A stretch of DNA of 64,000 nt from Psychrobacillus vulpis. GTDB lineage: Bacteria; Bacillota; Bacilli; Bacillales_A; Planococcaceae. The DNA lies in contig NZ_VDGI01000002.1 of the NCBI RefSeq assembly GCF_006861825.1, positions 128,716 to 192,715 on the forward strand, read 5' to 3'. The translations under genes and the position numbers were made by a program. Of the stretch, positions 28,369 through 37,820 are shown piece after piece. Each line of letters starts with the position of its first letter. The stretch's first letter is position 1. Below the pieces are notes generated by a model that saw only the letters and a program-made list of their open reading frames with translations, made no database searches and was not told the DNA's origin.

Positions 28369-28498
28369 CTTTGCACACAACTCTGCCTCTCTCATGATTG
28401 TAGCGACTTCTGGAATAGTAAACCAAGATCAACTTGCACACGATGTAGAAGAATCACAATCTAATGGTTCAGTTATAATAAAATATGCTAAGTGAAAG
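28369..28498 (+). pseudogene. Direct repeat, copy 2: detached 3' end of an S-layer gene
   Basis: A start-less fragment about 95% identical to 22863-22992, keeping the stop codon in place. It is followed by a good terminator, so it looks like the original end of an S-layer gene now separated from its body by the island. Confidence 0.85.
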
Positions 28499-28509
28499 AA
28501 AGTTGTGAG

Positions 28510-28547
28510 GTCCTACGGAGATGAAAAATCTCTGTAGGACTTTTTTA
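28510..28547 (+). terminator. Rho-independent terminator
   Basis: GTCCTACGGAGAT / ATCTCTGTAGGAC (one G-U), loop GAAAA, then TTTTTT. It probably served the S-layer gene whose fragment precedes it. Confidence 0.9.
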
Positions 28548-28574
28548 AAGAATAAGAAAGTATAAAAGTTTATA

Positions 28575-28705
28575 GGATGGATTCCGTTCCAAGCGGACGC
28601 TTTCCGCGGGGCGAGCGACGAGCCTCCTCCTTCGCTTCGCTTCGTGCGGGGTCTCGTCTGTCTCGCTAATCCCGCAGGAGTCGCCGCTTTTCACTGCATC
28701 CATCC
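28575..28705. repeat. GC-rich interspersed repeat R1
   Basis: About 130 bases, far GC-richer than its surroundings, bounded by GGATGGAT / ATCCATCC. Core contains GCGGACGCTTTCCGCGGG, GGTCTCGTCTGTCTCGC and CCCGCAGGAGTCGCCGC. This kind of element is widespread in Bacillales intergenic regions. It is inverted relative to R2-R5. Confidence 0.85.
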
Positions 28706-28937
28706 ATTCTACAAAAAAAGTAATCATGTGCTTTCTATTCATTGTTTGAATGGAGTACTTGCTACTGCATTATAAAGTGAAGATTTGTAGACAGTTATTG
28801 ATCAATCCAATCTCCTAAAACAAGCCGTTCACTTTTTAGAAATAGAGAAAAAGAAGTAGTTGTGCTATTCCTACTATTTTTATCAGTTTCGCTCATTCTA
28901 TTAATAAACAGCTGCATGATGAATAGCTACATACTAG
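28706..28937. other. Gene-free spacer between GC-rich repeats
   Basis: No gene, hairpin or RNA is recognised between R1 and R2. Confidence 0.4.
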
Positions 28938-29062
28938 TTGATTGGAGCGCAGGCGGCGACTCCAGCCGGAATAGCATGAGCTTAAGACCCTGGACTGAGC
29001 GACGCGAGGGAAGCGGCTGAAGCCATGCCGGCGGAAAGCGTCCGCAGGAGCGGAAATCAACC
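28938..29062. repeat. GC-rich interspersed repeat R2
   Basis: Starts GATTGGAGCGCAGGCGGCG and ends CGGAAAGCGTCCGCAGGAG...AATCAACC, the reverse of R1. R1 and R2 form a diverged inverted pair in front of the nucleotidase gene. Confidence 0.85.
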
Positions 29063-29323
29063 GTACTTCTGCGGCTACTTGTTTTAAAAGGACCGGGCGT
29101 CTTTTTGCGCTGTTTTTCTTATGTAATTGCAACTTGCCTAAAGTACCATTGCTACTTTCTCAAACGATAGTGAAGTTGAAAATACCTACTAATTGATATT
29201 TTAGTAATGTATTCCATGTAAAATGTTACATAATAAATTTACTAAAATATTACAAAACTCACATTGTACTTAATATTTATATTGATTATCTTTAAATAGA
29301 GATCGAAAAACAGGAGGGGAATT

Positions 29324-31927
29324 ATGAGAAAGAATTCGTTTAAAAAATCAGTAGTAGCTGCGGCTCTTGCCACATCTTTATTGGCTTCTGCAAATGTAAG
29401 TTTTGCTAGTAGCTCAGTGCAAGATGTAGTGGATCAGGCGAGAAAAGACATGAAGGCTGCGGCTTATAGTTATGTAGTGCCTGCTCAAAAGGGGAGCATT
29501 GCTGCAAGTAAGGACTTATATCCTGCGCTAAACAAGGTGAAAGCAAATTACGAAAAAGCAAAAAATGATATTTCTAAATCTAATGCTAAAAATAAAGCAG
29601 CATTATTAGAAGATCTGAACAACCAATATAACGATAGCATTTCAAAAGGACTTATTTCATATATTGATGCCTACAACTATGCGGACAAGTATTTGAATCC
29701 AATTATGGCGGACATCAAAAAGGCAGAAGCAGAAAAAGATTGGGCTAAAGTAGAAAAGTTATATCATAAACTATCCGTCCAATTAAAGAGTCGTACAGCT
29801 ATTCTTTATAGATTTTCAGGTAAAGCTGCGAGAGATTTATTGATAGAACAATACAAAAAACCAGCAGATCTTAAGCGTGATCAATTAAGAGTACCAGTTA
29901 CAATTTATATGAAAGTAGTTGCAGCTGAAAAATTATTAGCAGATGATAAAAAAGCGGAGGCAGTAAAAGTTTTAGAAACGATTAAACCTTTGTTAAATAA
30001 GCTACCTTCTACTAGTAGTTTGCCAATGGTGAAAGAGTTACTTGAAAGAGTAGAGGCAGCTATGAAAGCAGCTGGGGTAGGTTCAACACCATCTCCAACA
30101 GGAGAAACGGTTTCTCTACGAATCTTAGGTACTACAGATATTCACACGAATATAGTGAACTATGATTATTATAAAGATACAGCGTCTAATAACTTAGGGC
30201 TTGCTAAGACAGCTACATTAATAAAAAATGCACGTACAGAAAATAGCAATACTCTTCTATTTGATAATGGAGATGCAATTCAAGGTACTCCACTAGGCAC
30301 TTACAAACAAGCAGTAGACAAGCTTGTTGATGGAGAAGAGCATCCTTCTGTAACGGCAATGGAATTACTAAAATATGATGGTGCAACTTTTGGAAATCAT
30401 GAATTCAATTACGGGCTTGATTATTTAGATGAAGTCATGGATGATGCGAACTTCCCTTATGTGAATGCTAATGTTCGCAATGCAGCTACAAAGAAATTAC
30501 TTTATAAGCCATATGTGTTAATTGACAAAGAAGTGGTTGATGCAAAAGGCAAGAAAACAACAATTAAAGTTGGAGTTACTGGAATTGTTCCTCCTCAAAT
30601 TTTAAAATGGGACAAGACTCATTTGGAAGGAAAAGTTACGGTTGATGACTCTGTTCAAGCGGTGGAAGCAGTCATTCCTGACATGCAAAAAGCTGGAGCA
30701 GACGTAATCGTTGTTCTTTCTCACTCTGGACTTGGAGATACGAAACATGAGGTTGGAGAAGAGGACGTAACATACTTATTAACGAAAGTTAAAGGGGTAG
30801 ATGCGATTATTACAGGTCACGCTCACCAAGTGTTCCCTGGTAAAGTAGATGCTTCTTTAACGAATGTAGATGTGGAGAATGGAACGATCAATGGAGTTCC
30901 AGTTGTGATGCCAGGTAAATTCGGTAGCCATTTAGGTGTTATTGATTTAACTCTTGAGAAAAAAGGAAACGACTGGAATGTAGCCTCTTCTAAAGCAGAA
31001 GTGCGAACGATTGCAAAAGATGCTACAGACGTAGATCAAACAGTTGTCAATGCAGTGAAGGAAGCACATGAAGGGACGATTAAATACGTTCGTCAAGCAG
31101 TTGGAACAACAACAGCTGACATTCATAGCTACTTCTCTCAAGTACAAGATGACCCATCCATCCAAATCGTAACAAACGCTCAAACAGCATATGTGAAAGC
31201 GAAACTAAAAGGCACAGCGAACGAAAAGTTACCTGTTCTTTCAGCTGGTGCTCCTTTCAAAGCGGGAACAAGAAGTGATTCAGAATATTACACATTTGTT
31301 CCAAAAGGTGAACTAGCTATCAAAAACGTAGCAGATCTATATCTATACGACAATACGATTTCAACAGTTAAAGTAACAGGGGCAGACGTAAAAGAATGGC
31401 TGGAAATGTCTGCTGGTCAATTCAATCAAATCGATGCAGCAAAAACAGGTGAACAACAACTTATCAATACAGAGTTCCGTTCATACAATTATGATGTAAT
31501 CGATGGTGTTACTTATGAAATTGATGTAACACAACCTGCTAAATACGATGTAGATGGTAACGTGAAAAATGAAAAGTCATCACGTATTAAAAACTTACAA
31601 TTCAACGGAAAACCAATTGACTTAAAACAAGAATTCATCGTAGCAACTAATAACTATCGTGCAAATGGAACATTCCCAGGTGTACGTAATGCTACTGCAA
31701 TAGAAATATATCCAGATGAAAACCGTCAAGCGATTATTGACTTCATTTTAGAAGAAAAAACAATTGACCCTTCAGCAGATGGCAACTGGAAGTTCTCAGC
31801 ATTACCTGCTAATGCAAATGTTGTATTCGAATCATCTAAACAAGCAGAGAAAGTTATTCCTGCAAATGGAAGCATCAAGTACATTGGTGATGGCACTGAT
31901 GGATTTGGTAAATACTCTATTAAATAA
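29324..31927 (+). CDS. Secreted 5'-nucleotidase/metallophosphatase with SbsC-type anchoring domain
   Basis: 867 residues; AGGAGGGG precedes the ATG. Signal peptide MRKNSFKKSVVAAALATSLL..., likely cut after SFA. Residues ~28-245 are an SbsC-type domain (YIDAYNYADKYLNPI, YHKLSVQLKSRTAILYRFSG). From ~265 it is a UshA/YfkN-like calcineurin phosphatase: LGTTDIHTN, FDNGDAIQGTPLG, FGNHEFNYG, VLSHSGLG and ITGHAHQVFPG give the metal ligands. The 5_nucleotid_C domain follows (YTFVPKGELAIKNV). It should hydrolyse nucleotides at the cell surface to recover phosphate and nucleosides. The wall is bound through SbsC rather than an LPXTG or SLH motif. Confidence 0.9.
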   Translation: MRKNSFKKSVVAAALATSLLASANVSFASSSVQDVVDQARKDMKAAAYSYVVPAQKGSIAASKDLYPALNKVKANYEKAKNDISKSNAKNKAALLEDLNNQYNDSISKGLISYIDAYNYADKYLNPIMADIKKAEAEKDWAKVEKLYHKLSVQLKSRTAILYRFSGKAARDLLIEQYKKPADLKRDQLRVPVTIYMKVVAAEKLLADDKKAEAVKVLETIKPLLNKLPSTSSLPMVKELLERVEAAMKAAGVGSTPSPTGETVSLRILGTTDIHTNIVNYDYYKDTASNNLGLAKTATLIKNARTENSNTLLFDNGDAIQGTPLGTYKQAVDKLVDGEEHPSVTAMELLKYDGATFGNHEFNYGLDYLDEVMDDANFPYVNANVRNAATKKLLYKPYVLIDKEVVDAKGKKTTIKVGVTGIVPPQILKWDKTHLEGKVTVDDSVQAVEAVIPDMQKAGADVIVVLSHSGLGDTKHEVGEEDVTYLLTKVKGVDAIITGHAHQVFPGKVDASLTNVDVENGTINGVPVVMPGKFGSHLGVIDLTLEKKGNDWNVASSKAEVRTIAKDATDVDQTVVNAVKEAHEGTIKYVRQAVGTTTADIHSYFSQVQDDPSIQIVTNAQTAYVKAKLKGTANEKLPVLSAGAPFKAGTRSDSEYYTFVPKGELAIKNVADLYLYDNTISTVKVTGADVKEWLEMSAGQFNQIDAAKTGEQQLINTEFRSYNYDVIDGVTYEIDVTQPAKYDVDGNVKNEKSSRIKNLQFNGKPIDLKQEFIVATNNYRANGTFPGVRNATAIEIYPDENRQAIIDFILEEKTIDPSADGNWKFSALPANANVVFESSKQAEKVIPANGSIKYIGDGTDGFGKYSIK

Positions 31928-31947
31928 TATGCTTTCAGATTAAAGAT

Positions 31948-31990
31948 AAAAGGCAGTTGGAATGATCTCATTCCAACTGCCTTTTATTTA
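31948..31990. terminator. Rho-independent terminator after the nucleotidase
   Basis: A perfect 18-bp stem (AAAAGGCAGTTGGAATGA / TCATTCCAACTGCCTTTT) with a two-base loop. Confidence 0.9.
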
Positions 31991-32082
31991 ATTGTTTGAC
32001 TTATGGAGCGAACTCCCAATACATCCTGAATATACGCAATCTTAATTAAGTAAACGTGATCGATACTAGGAGGCTCTTAATT

Positions 32083-32205
32083 GGTTTGGAGAAGCGTCCC
32101 CTCGACTCCTGCGGGAAAAGCGAGACAGACGAGACCCTGCAGGAGTGTAGCGACGAAGCGGCTCGACGCTCGCCCGCGGAAAGCGAGGGGTAAGCTTCGG
32201 AAAAC
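32083..32205. repeat. GC-rich interspersed repeat R3
   Basis: Contains CTCCTGCGGGAAAAGCGAGA, GACGAGACCCTGCAGGAG and CGCCCGCGGAAAGCGAGG; same orientation as R2. Confidence 0.85.
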
Positions 32206-32300
32206 TGATCTATCCTGTATAAAAATAAAAAAGTTTGAAGACAAAAGGTACTTCTGTAAAAAATGAATGAGTATATAGAATAGTAGAAAGAAGCATTCTA

Positions 32301-32362
32301 TTGGTTTTGGAGAAACGTCCGCTCGACTTGCGGGATAAACGAGGCAGACGAGAGCACTGAAG
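32301..32362. repeat. GC-rich interspersed repeat R4 (truncated)
   Basis: Carries only the left half of R3 (GGAGAAACGTCCGCTCGAC, GCAGACGAGAGCACTGA), then stops. Confidence 0.75.
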
Positions 32363-32407
32363 AACTATCATTTTGTATGATAAATACTTTTTCATTCCTA
32401 GAAAATA

Positions 32408-32508
32408 GTTGAAAAAGGCGACTCTCCTGCGGGAATAGCGTTAGCCGAAGACCCCGCAGCGAAGCGAGGAGGCTGAGGCAACGCCCGCGGAAAGGGAGCC
32501 ATTTCAAC
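32408..32508. repeat. GC-rich interspersed repeat R5
   Basis: Bounded by GTTGAAA / TTTCAAC, with CTCCTGCGGGAATAGCG, AAGACCCCGCAGCGAAGCG and CGCCCGCGGAAAGGG inside. It lies directly downstream of the convergent LuxR-family gene. Confidence 0.85.
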
Positions 32509-32559
32509 GATTTTCTTATTTATTGGGATAGAGAGTTATGTGTAACCCAGAGAACCTGA

Positions 32560-35061
32560 TTACTTAATCAACACCGCTTTTGCTCTGGAATTGACACCAA
32601 GTTTACTGTAAATAGTTGTTAAGTAGACTCGTATCGTTCCTTCTGTAAGGAAGAGGCGATTCGCAATTTCACGATTAGTCGCACCATCTACAAGCAATCT
32701 AAAGACTTCTCTTTCACGAGGGGTAAGTGAGTCGAGTAAACTTCCTTGTGTAGGTTCCTGAGCTATCAGCTGTTCTAAGTAAGATGCCGGAACGAAATTC
32801 CAATGTAGATTTTTATTCGTTTGCTGTACGTTCAAATATGTTTTCAACAAAGGAATAATGGCTTTTTCATCGAGAAAGGTACGGACATATCCATAAGGTG
32901 CGCCGTGACCTAGTGCTTCGTGCAACGCCATCATTGCAGCATCTTCATGATCCAATTCCATTTCACAAATTGCCTCAAGCACAGCAGCTTCTATAATCGT
33001 GGAAACTTGCATTTCCTGTAATGCTTTCGTTTTTACTTGAATAGTCGCTTTTAACGCTTCTTCTGCATTCCCTTTTGCCAATAACAAACGGGCATTTACT
33101 AGTAACCAAAACGGGTGTCTCGATTCGGCTTTACAAAGCTCGGTTTCCGCTTGTAAAATGTCACCTTCTAGTAAATAACAGCGAGCTTTCATTGTACGTA
33201 ACGAGTTAATCCAATGTTTTTCTTTGACAATATCTATCGTACTATCTAATAATGCATGAGCCACTACAAAATTACTGTTCATTGCATGAATATGAGCTTT
33301 AAGTATGTACATAGGAATAAATAGACCGGGGTCATTATAGCTATGCCCATATTGAAGAGCTATTTCTAATTCAACTACCGCTACTTCTAAGTAATTTTTT
33401 TCATACAATGTTTCAGCTGATGCACCGTAGCTAAAAGCAGTCATATTTTGATCTTTGAGTTCTGTTTCTCGAAATAATTTGGCAAAAGGAATCGCTTTCT
33501 CCAGTGGCCAAAACTTGCCCTTTGATCCTATACTTGTACGAAGAATTTTATGCTCGAATAGATTATATTGCATAGGAATGTTATCCCATCTAGAACTTAC
33601 TCGGCCATTCTCAAGTTGTCGTTGGATAATTTCTGTCGCTTTTTCAATGTCATCGCCAATTGCAATGATGGCATATGCCCTTACTGTTTCAAAAATGCTT
33701 GCTATCCCTTGATTCTCCTCTGCATCCATCCACTTTTCAGTAACCTGTCTATGTTCTAATTCGAAGATTAACTTACCCGCTTCTTCCATTTGTTGTACAG
33801 AAATTAATGTAATAATGTACATAACGAGTACTTCAAAACTAACTGAATAATGATTGTTTCGTAACGTTTGTACCCAGCGTACATAAGTCGATGTTTGTCC
33901 AGAGGTAAATATGTCAACGAGATGGGTTGTAATCCAAGATTCTGCTAACTCATTGGCTTGCTCGTTTAAAAGTATTTCAATAGCAGCAATAAAATCTCCC
34001 TTATCTTGTAGTAAAGTTGCAGTCTCAATAACAATGGAAGATACCATTTCTTGTGAATAACGTTTTTTTAATTCGATTTGCAGAGCTTCCGCAAACAAAT
34101 GATGGTATCGAAACACAGGCTGATTGGAATTTAAACGAACAATAAATAATCCTTTTTTTTCAAGCTCTAATAGAACAGAATAACTATCTGATCTATTTGT
34201 GAGCTTATCACATACTGCTGGCTCCAAAGAATGTAAAAGTGAAGTATGAAGAAGAAAATCCTGTGTAGATGGAGGAAGCGTGTTTAGAATTTCCTGTAAT
34301 AAAAATTCCGTAATAAACGGATGAGCACTATCCATTATGTCCACAGTTTGGGAAGTATTTATCGAAAGTCCAGCTAATTGAATGCCAGTTGCCCATCCTT
34401 CTGTCATTTTCAACACATGCTGCAGCAATTTATCATCGTTAAAGTGAAGATTTTTATTTTCATAAAATTGTTGTGTTTCCTCATGGGTAAAGCGCAATTG
34501 CTCCGTGCTAATTTCTTTCAGCCATGATTTTACTCTCCACTTGGCAATAGGAAGTGGTAAAACAGTTCTACTTGTTAAATAGACTTGTACATTGTCTGGT
34601 AAGTACTCTATAAATTGAATAATCATTTGATGGATTGTGTCATTTTCTATTAAATGATAATCATCCATAACAATATTTATAGAGCTCGAGGTCAAGCTTA
34701 GTTCATTCAAAAAAGAGTCTATCAAAAACTCCAATGAAGAAGCTTCCTGCGAATTGAACAGAGAGGAGAGTTCTTGAGCTATATTACTTTGGGAGATACT
34801 CGACACCATGTGGACAACATATTTCCAAAATCGTATAGGATCATTATCAGCTTCATCAAGGGAGAGCCACGCAACAGGCTCATTACTTTGAGTAAACCAT
34901 TGACTTAGAAGTGTGGTCTTTCCATATCCTGCAGGTGCGCGTACAATTGTTACCTTTTTTGACTCATCATATCGAAGCAACTCATATAAACGTTCTCTGT
35001 CGACAGCATCAACCATAGTTCGAGGTACCTTTGTTTTAGAACTCAACCAAACCATTTGCAT
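32560..35061 (-). CDS. MalT-like LuxR-family regulator (LAL, ATP-binding)
   Basis: 833 residues from the second ATG of an ATGATG pair (GGAGG seven bases before it). N-terminal STAND ATPase with P-loop RAPAGYGKTTLLSQW (~40-54) and Walker B-like NIVMDDYHLI (~127). Then winged-helix and long TPR-like helical repeats, and a C-terminal LuxR HTH (LTPREREVFRLLVDGATNRE). LAL proteins are activators that bind an inducer and ATP before oligomerising on DNA. Divergent from the gene at 35285. A 46-bp sequence shared by that promoter and the one at 37727 is the best candidate target. Confidence 0.9.
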   Translation of the reverse strand: MQMVWLSSKTKVPRTMVDAVDRERLYELLRYDESKKVTIVRAPAGYGKTTLLSQWFTQSNEPVAWLSLDEADNDPIRFWKYVVHMVSSISQSNIAQELSSLFNSQEASSLEFLIDSFLNELSLTSSSINIVMDDYHLIENDTIHQMIIQFIEYLPDNVQVYLTSRTVLPLPIAKWRVKSWLKEISTEQLRFTHEETQQFYENKNLHFNDDKLLQHVLKMTEGWATGIQLAGLSINTSQTVDIMDSAHPFITEFLLQEILNTLPPSTQDFLLHTSLLHSLEPAVCDKLTNRSDSYSVLLELEKKGLFIVRLNSNQPVFRYHHLFAEALQIELKKRYSQEMVSSIVIETATLLQDKGDFIAAIEILLNEQANELAESWITTHLVDIFTSGQTSTYVRWVQTLRNNHYSVSFEVLVMYIITLISVQQMEEAGKLIFELEHRQVTEKWMDAEENQGIASIFETVRAYAIIAIGDDIEKATEIIQRQLENGRVSSRWDNIPMQYNLFEHKILRTSIGSKGKFWPLEKAIPFAKLFRETELKDQNMTAFSYGASAETLYEKNYLEVAVVELEIALQYGHSYNDPGLFIPMYILKAHIHAMNSNFVVAHALLDSTIDIVKEKHWINSLRTMKARCYLLEGDILQAETELCKAESRHPFWLLVNARLLLAKGNAEEALKATIQVKTKALQEMQVSTIIEAAVLEAICEMELDHEDAAMMALHEALGHGAPYGYVRTFLDEKAIIPLLKTYLNVQQTNKNLHWNFVPASYLEQLIAQEPTQGSLLDSLTPREREVFRLLVDGATNREIANRLFLTEGTIRVYLTTIYSKLGVNSRAKAVLIK

Positions 35062-35173
35062 CATTTTACCTCCGTCGAATTAGAATTCTGCTATCCCTAT
35101 TATACTATTAAATAATTATAGACTATATAATTTTCTGAAAAATATAGACAATATAGATAACTTTCAATGAAAT

Positions 35174-35219
35174 TATTAACATTCCTCAATATTGTAAAGT
35201 TCAAAATTCATATAAACTG
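35174..35219 (+). promoter_or_regulatory. Shared upstream element, copy 1
   Basis: 46 bases starting TATTAACATTCCTCAATAT and ending ATATAAACTG. It matches 37727-37772 at 42 of 46 positions, including gap-free spacing, although the following genes differ. It holds a -10-like CATATAAA and is 65 bases before the start codon. It is probably promoter plus operator. Confidence 0.65.
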
Positions 35220-35284
35220 GATAGCATTGCAGGCTGTAATCAGCTAAATATGGAGGAAAAAATCAAAGAGAAGAGGAAACGAGG

Positions 35285-37618
35285 ATGAAAAAGAAAATAA
35301 TAACACTTTTAGTAATAACGCTAGTAGTTTCAATAGTCCAACCGAAGTACTTCTTAGAATCTGTGCGCGCTTCAGCTATAGAGGCACCTATTTACCCCAC
35401 CAAGGATAAATTTTATGATGGAACTTTCATTCTTAATGGAGAAAATGGATTGAATTATATAGGGTATGATGCTGCTTATGGACAGCACACGACTTATCTA
35501 CATTTTACGTTGACAGATCTTAATGAAAGTAAAAAAATGGAAAATGTAAATCTTGTTATACCTATTCTTCCAGGTTATGTTAGCCGGTCTCAATCGACAA
35601 TAGAGCCTTATATTAATCTATATAGCTCGAATATGGATGGTTGGCAGGAAGCGGGAACTTCATTAAGTGATATACCTAAATATGATGAAGTCAATGACTT
35701 CTTAGGCAGACAATCCATTAGTGCTGTTGGAGGAGTTTCGGTGAGGTTTGACGTTACAAATATGATTAAAAATCAACTAGGAGCAACTGATAACCAGGCG
35801 ACATTTATTTTAACAGGTCCGACAGTAAATGATATTAATGTTAATAATGGAACTGGAATAAAACAAAATATAATTATGTTAGATGAACGCGAATCACAAA
35901 GCAATGGTGTGCCATATTTAGAATATATATATTCTCCTCATTCACAGCCAACTGGCACGGTTAGTATAAACAACGGGGCGTCACTTACAAATTCTACAAA
36001 TGTTAAGTTGAACATTGTGGCAAGTGATCCCGATAATGATCGGATTGAAATGAGTTTTTCGAATGATAATACAACTTGGAGCAGCTGGGAGTCCTTTAGT
36101 TTAATGAAAGATTGGAGTCTGAGCAATGGAGATGGAGAGAAGACAGTCTATATGAGGCTAAAAGATTTAACTGGAGAACAATCAGTGATCTATGATGATG
36201 AAATTTTGTTAGATACTACATTTCCCTTTGTAACTGGAGTCACGAATGGTGGAGCGTATAAACACGACATAACAATAACCTTTAATGAAGGAGCAGCTAC
36301 ACTAAATGGAGCCCAATTTACATCAGGATCGACAGTATCCCAAGAAGGTAACTATACATTAGTAGTCACGGATGACGCAACGAATCAAACAACTGTCAAC
36401 TTTTCAATAGACAAAACACCACCACAAGGAAGTATATCTATTCTAAATGGTGCGGGGAAGACTAATACTCCGTTAGTTACACTTAATCTCACAGGTGTAG
36501 ATGCAAACTCATTACTAATGCAGTTTTCTAACGATGGTTCCACCTGGAGTAAAGAGGAAATTTTTACAAACAATAAAACATGGATGTTAACGAATGGGGA
36601 CGGTATTAAGACGGTTTACTATAAACTAACAGATAGCGCAGGAAACTCAGCGCAATATAGCGATACAATCATATTGAATACAACTTTAAATTCTAATGCT
36701 GATTTAAAAAGTATCGCATTTTCCAAAGGAGCGCTTACTCCTACATTTACACCAAATATATTGTCTTATACATTGAGTGTTGCTAGTCAAGTAAGTAGTA
36801 TAGATTTGTATCCAATTGTGGAGATTAATAAAGCTACATTGAAAGTAAATGGAGTAGATGTGATTAGTGGAAATAAAAAAACAATTCCACTTAGCTATGC
36901 AGCCAATATAATTAGAATAGATGTAACAGCAGAAGACGGTAGGACAAAGAAGACATATACGGTTACAGTGAATCGGGCTAAGCCATCTAACCCAGAGTCA
37001 GTAAATCCGATACCTGTTCAACCAGAAAATCCAACACCAGTCAAAGCAATACCAAATACAATGTTGCCAAATCCACATGGCTTACCAGTCGCAACTTTAA
37101 CTGTTAATGAGGATATTAAATTATATCAACTAGACGATGCAAGTAACTTAGTGGAAGCAAAACTAGTGAGAAAAGGAACGTCTTTATTAGTCTATGATAT
37201 TTACAAAGGCTATTATAAACTAGCCGATAATTTATACGCTATCCCATCACCAACTATAAGCTTACATATTGGAAAAGGGGAAGTTCGTAAAGACGAAGTA
37301 AATGTATACGATAAAGACGGACGATTTATTCGAACAATTAAAAAAGGACAGGAATACAAAGTATATTCCTACGACGATAACCGCTACGCAATTGGCGGCG
37401 GTGAATTCATTGATGTACAAGATGGAGTCACGTATGTATTTGGCTGGATTACACTTACGGAACGAATGCCACTTTACAAACCAGATGGAACAGTTGAGCG
37501 CACGTTGAATATAGGAGAGAAATATCGTTTATATCAAGCAGATATAGATGCCTTACATCTAGGTGGCGGTTACACAGTGAAGAGAGATAATTCCTTGTAT
37601 ACATTTGTGAAAAACTGA
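35285..37618 (+). CDS. Large secreted multi-domain surface protein
   Basis: 777 residues, signal peptide MKKKIITLLVITLVVSIVQP..., ATG after AAGAGGAAACGAGG. Residues ~35-215: a beta-sandwich domain. ~225-520: Ig-like blocks with repeated SFSNDNTTWSSWE / QFSNDGSTWSKEE motifs. ~525-600: a cadherin-like beta domain (LKSIAFSKGALTPTFTPNI...VTVNRAKP). A proline-rich linker leads to C-terminal SH3-like repeats (VNVYDKDGRFIRTIKKGQEY, MPLYKPDGTVERTLNIGEKY). No SbsC or SLH domain; the C-terminal repeats may bind the wall. Function not recognised. It shares an upstream element with the next gene, so both are probably co-regulated. Confidence 0.75.
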   Translation: MKKKIITLLVITLVVSIVQPKYFLESVRASAIEAPIYPTKDKFYDGTFILNGENGLNYIGYDAAYGQHTTYLHFTLTDLNESKKMENVNLVIPILPGYVSRSQSTIEPYINLYSSNMDGWQEAGTSLSDIPKYDEVNDFLGRQSISAVGGVSVRFDVTNMIKNQLGATDNQATFILTGPTVNDINVNNGTGIKQNIIMLDERESQSNGVPYLEYIYSPHSQPTGTVSINNGASLTNSTNVKLNIVASDPDNDRIEMSFSNDNTTWSSWESFSLMKDWSLSNGDGEKTVYMRLKDLTGEQSVIYDDEILLDTTFPFVTGVTNGGAYKHDITITFNEGAATLNGAQFTSGSTVSQEGNYTLVVTDDATNQTTVNFSIDKTPPQGSISILNGAGKTNTPLVTLNLTGVDANSLLMQFSNDGSTWSKEEIFTNNKTWMLTNGDGIKTVYYKLTDSAGNSAQYSDTIILNTTLNSNADLKSIAFSKGALTPTFTPNILSYTLSVASQVSSIDLYPIVEINKATLKVNGVDVISGNKKTIPLSYAANIIRIDVTAEDGRTKKTYTVTVNRAKPSNPESVNPIPVQPENPTPVKAIPNTMLPNPHGLPVATLTVNEDIKLYQLDDASNLVEAKLVRKGTSLLVYDIYKGYYKLADNLYAIPSPTISLHIGKGEVRKDEVNVYDKDGRFIRTIKKGQEYKVYSYDDNRYAIGGGEFIDVQDGVTYVFGWITLTERMPLYKPDGTVERTLNIGEKYRLYQADIDALHLGGGYTVKRDNSLYTFVKN

Positions 37619-37654
37619 ATAATTTCTGTTTCCTGTGCTAAACACAGTTCTGAC

Positions 37655-37702
37655 AAAATCCTCTTAAGTCCTTCGTTACTACTTAAGGGGATTTTCTTTT
37701 TC
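37655..37702 (+). terminator. Rho-independent terminator
   Basis: AAAATCCTCTTAAGT / ACTTAAGGGGATTTT (one G-U), 11-base loop, then CTTTTTCT. Confidence 0.85.
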
Positions 37703-37726
37703 TAAATTGTTAAAAATTTCAACCAC

Positions 37727-37772
37727 TATTAACATTCCTCAATATGGTAAAGTTCGAAATTAATTTAAACTG
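37727..37772 (+). promoter_or_regulatory. Shared upstream element, copy 2
   Basis: 42 of 46 bases match 35174-35219. It ends 48 bases before the ATG of the intron-containing SbsC gene. Confidence 0.65.
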
Positions 37773-37820
37773 AAAAAGAATTTGTATATGTTAGAAGATA
37801 TACAACAAAGGAGAGAAAAT

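Noticed and set aside
27878-28441. 187-codon minus-strand frame spanning the BCCT gene end and the S-layer fragment
   Set aside because: It is antisense to a conserved membrane protein, without motif or start signal.
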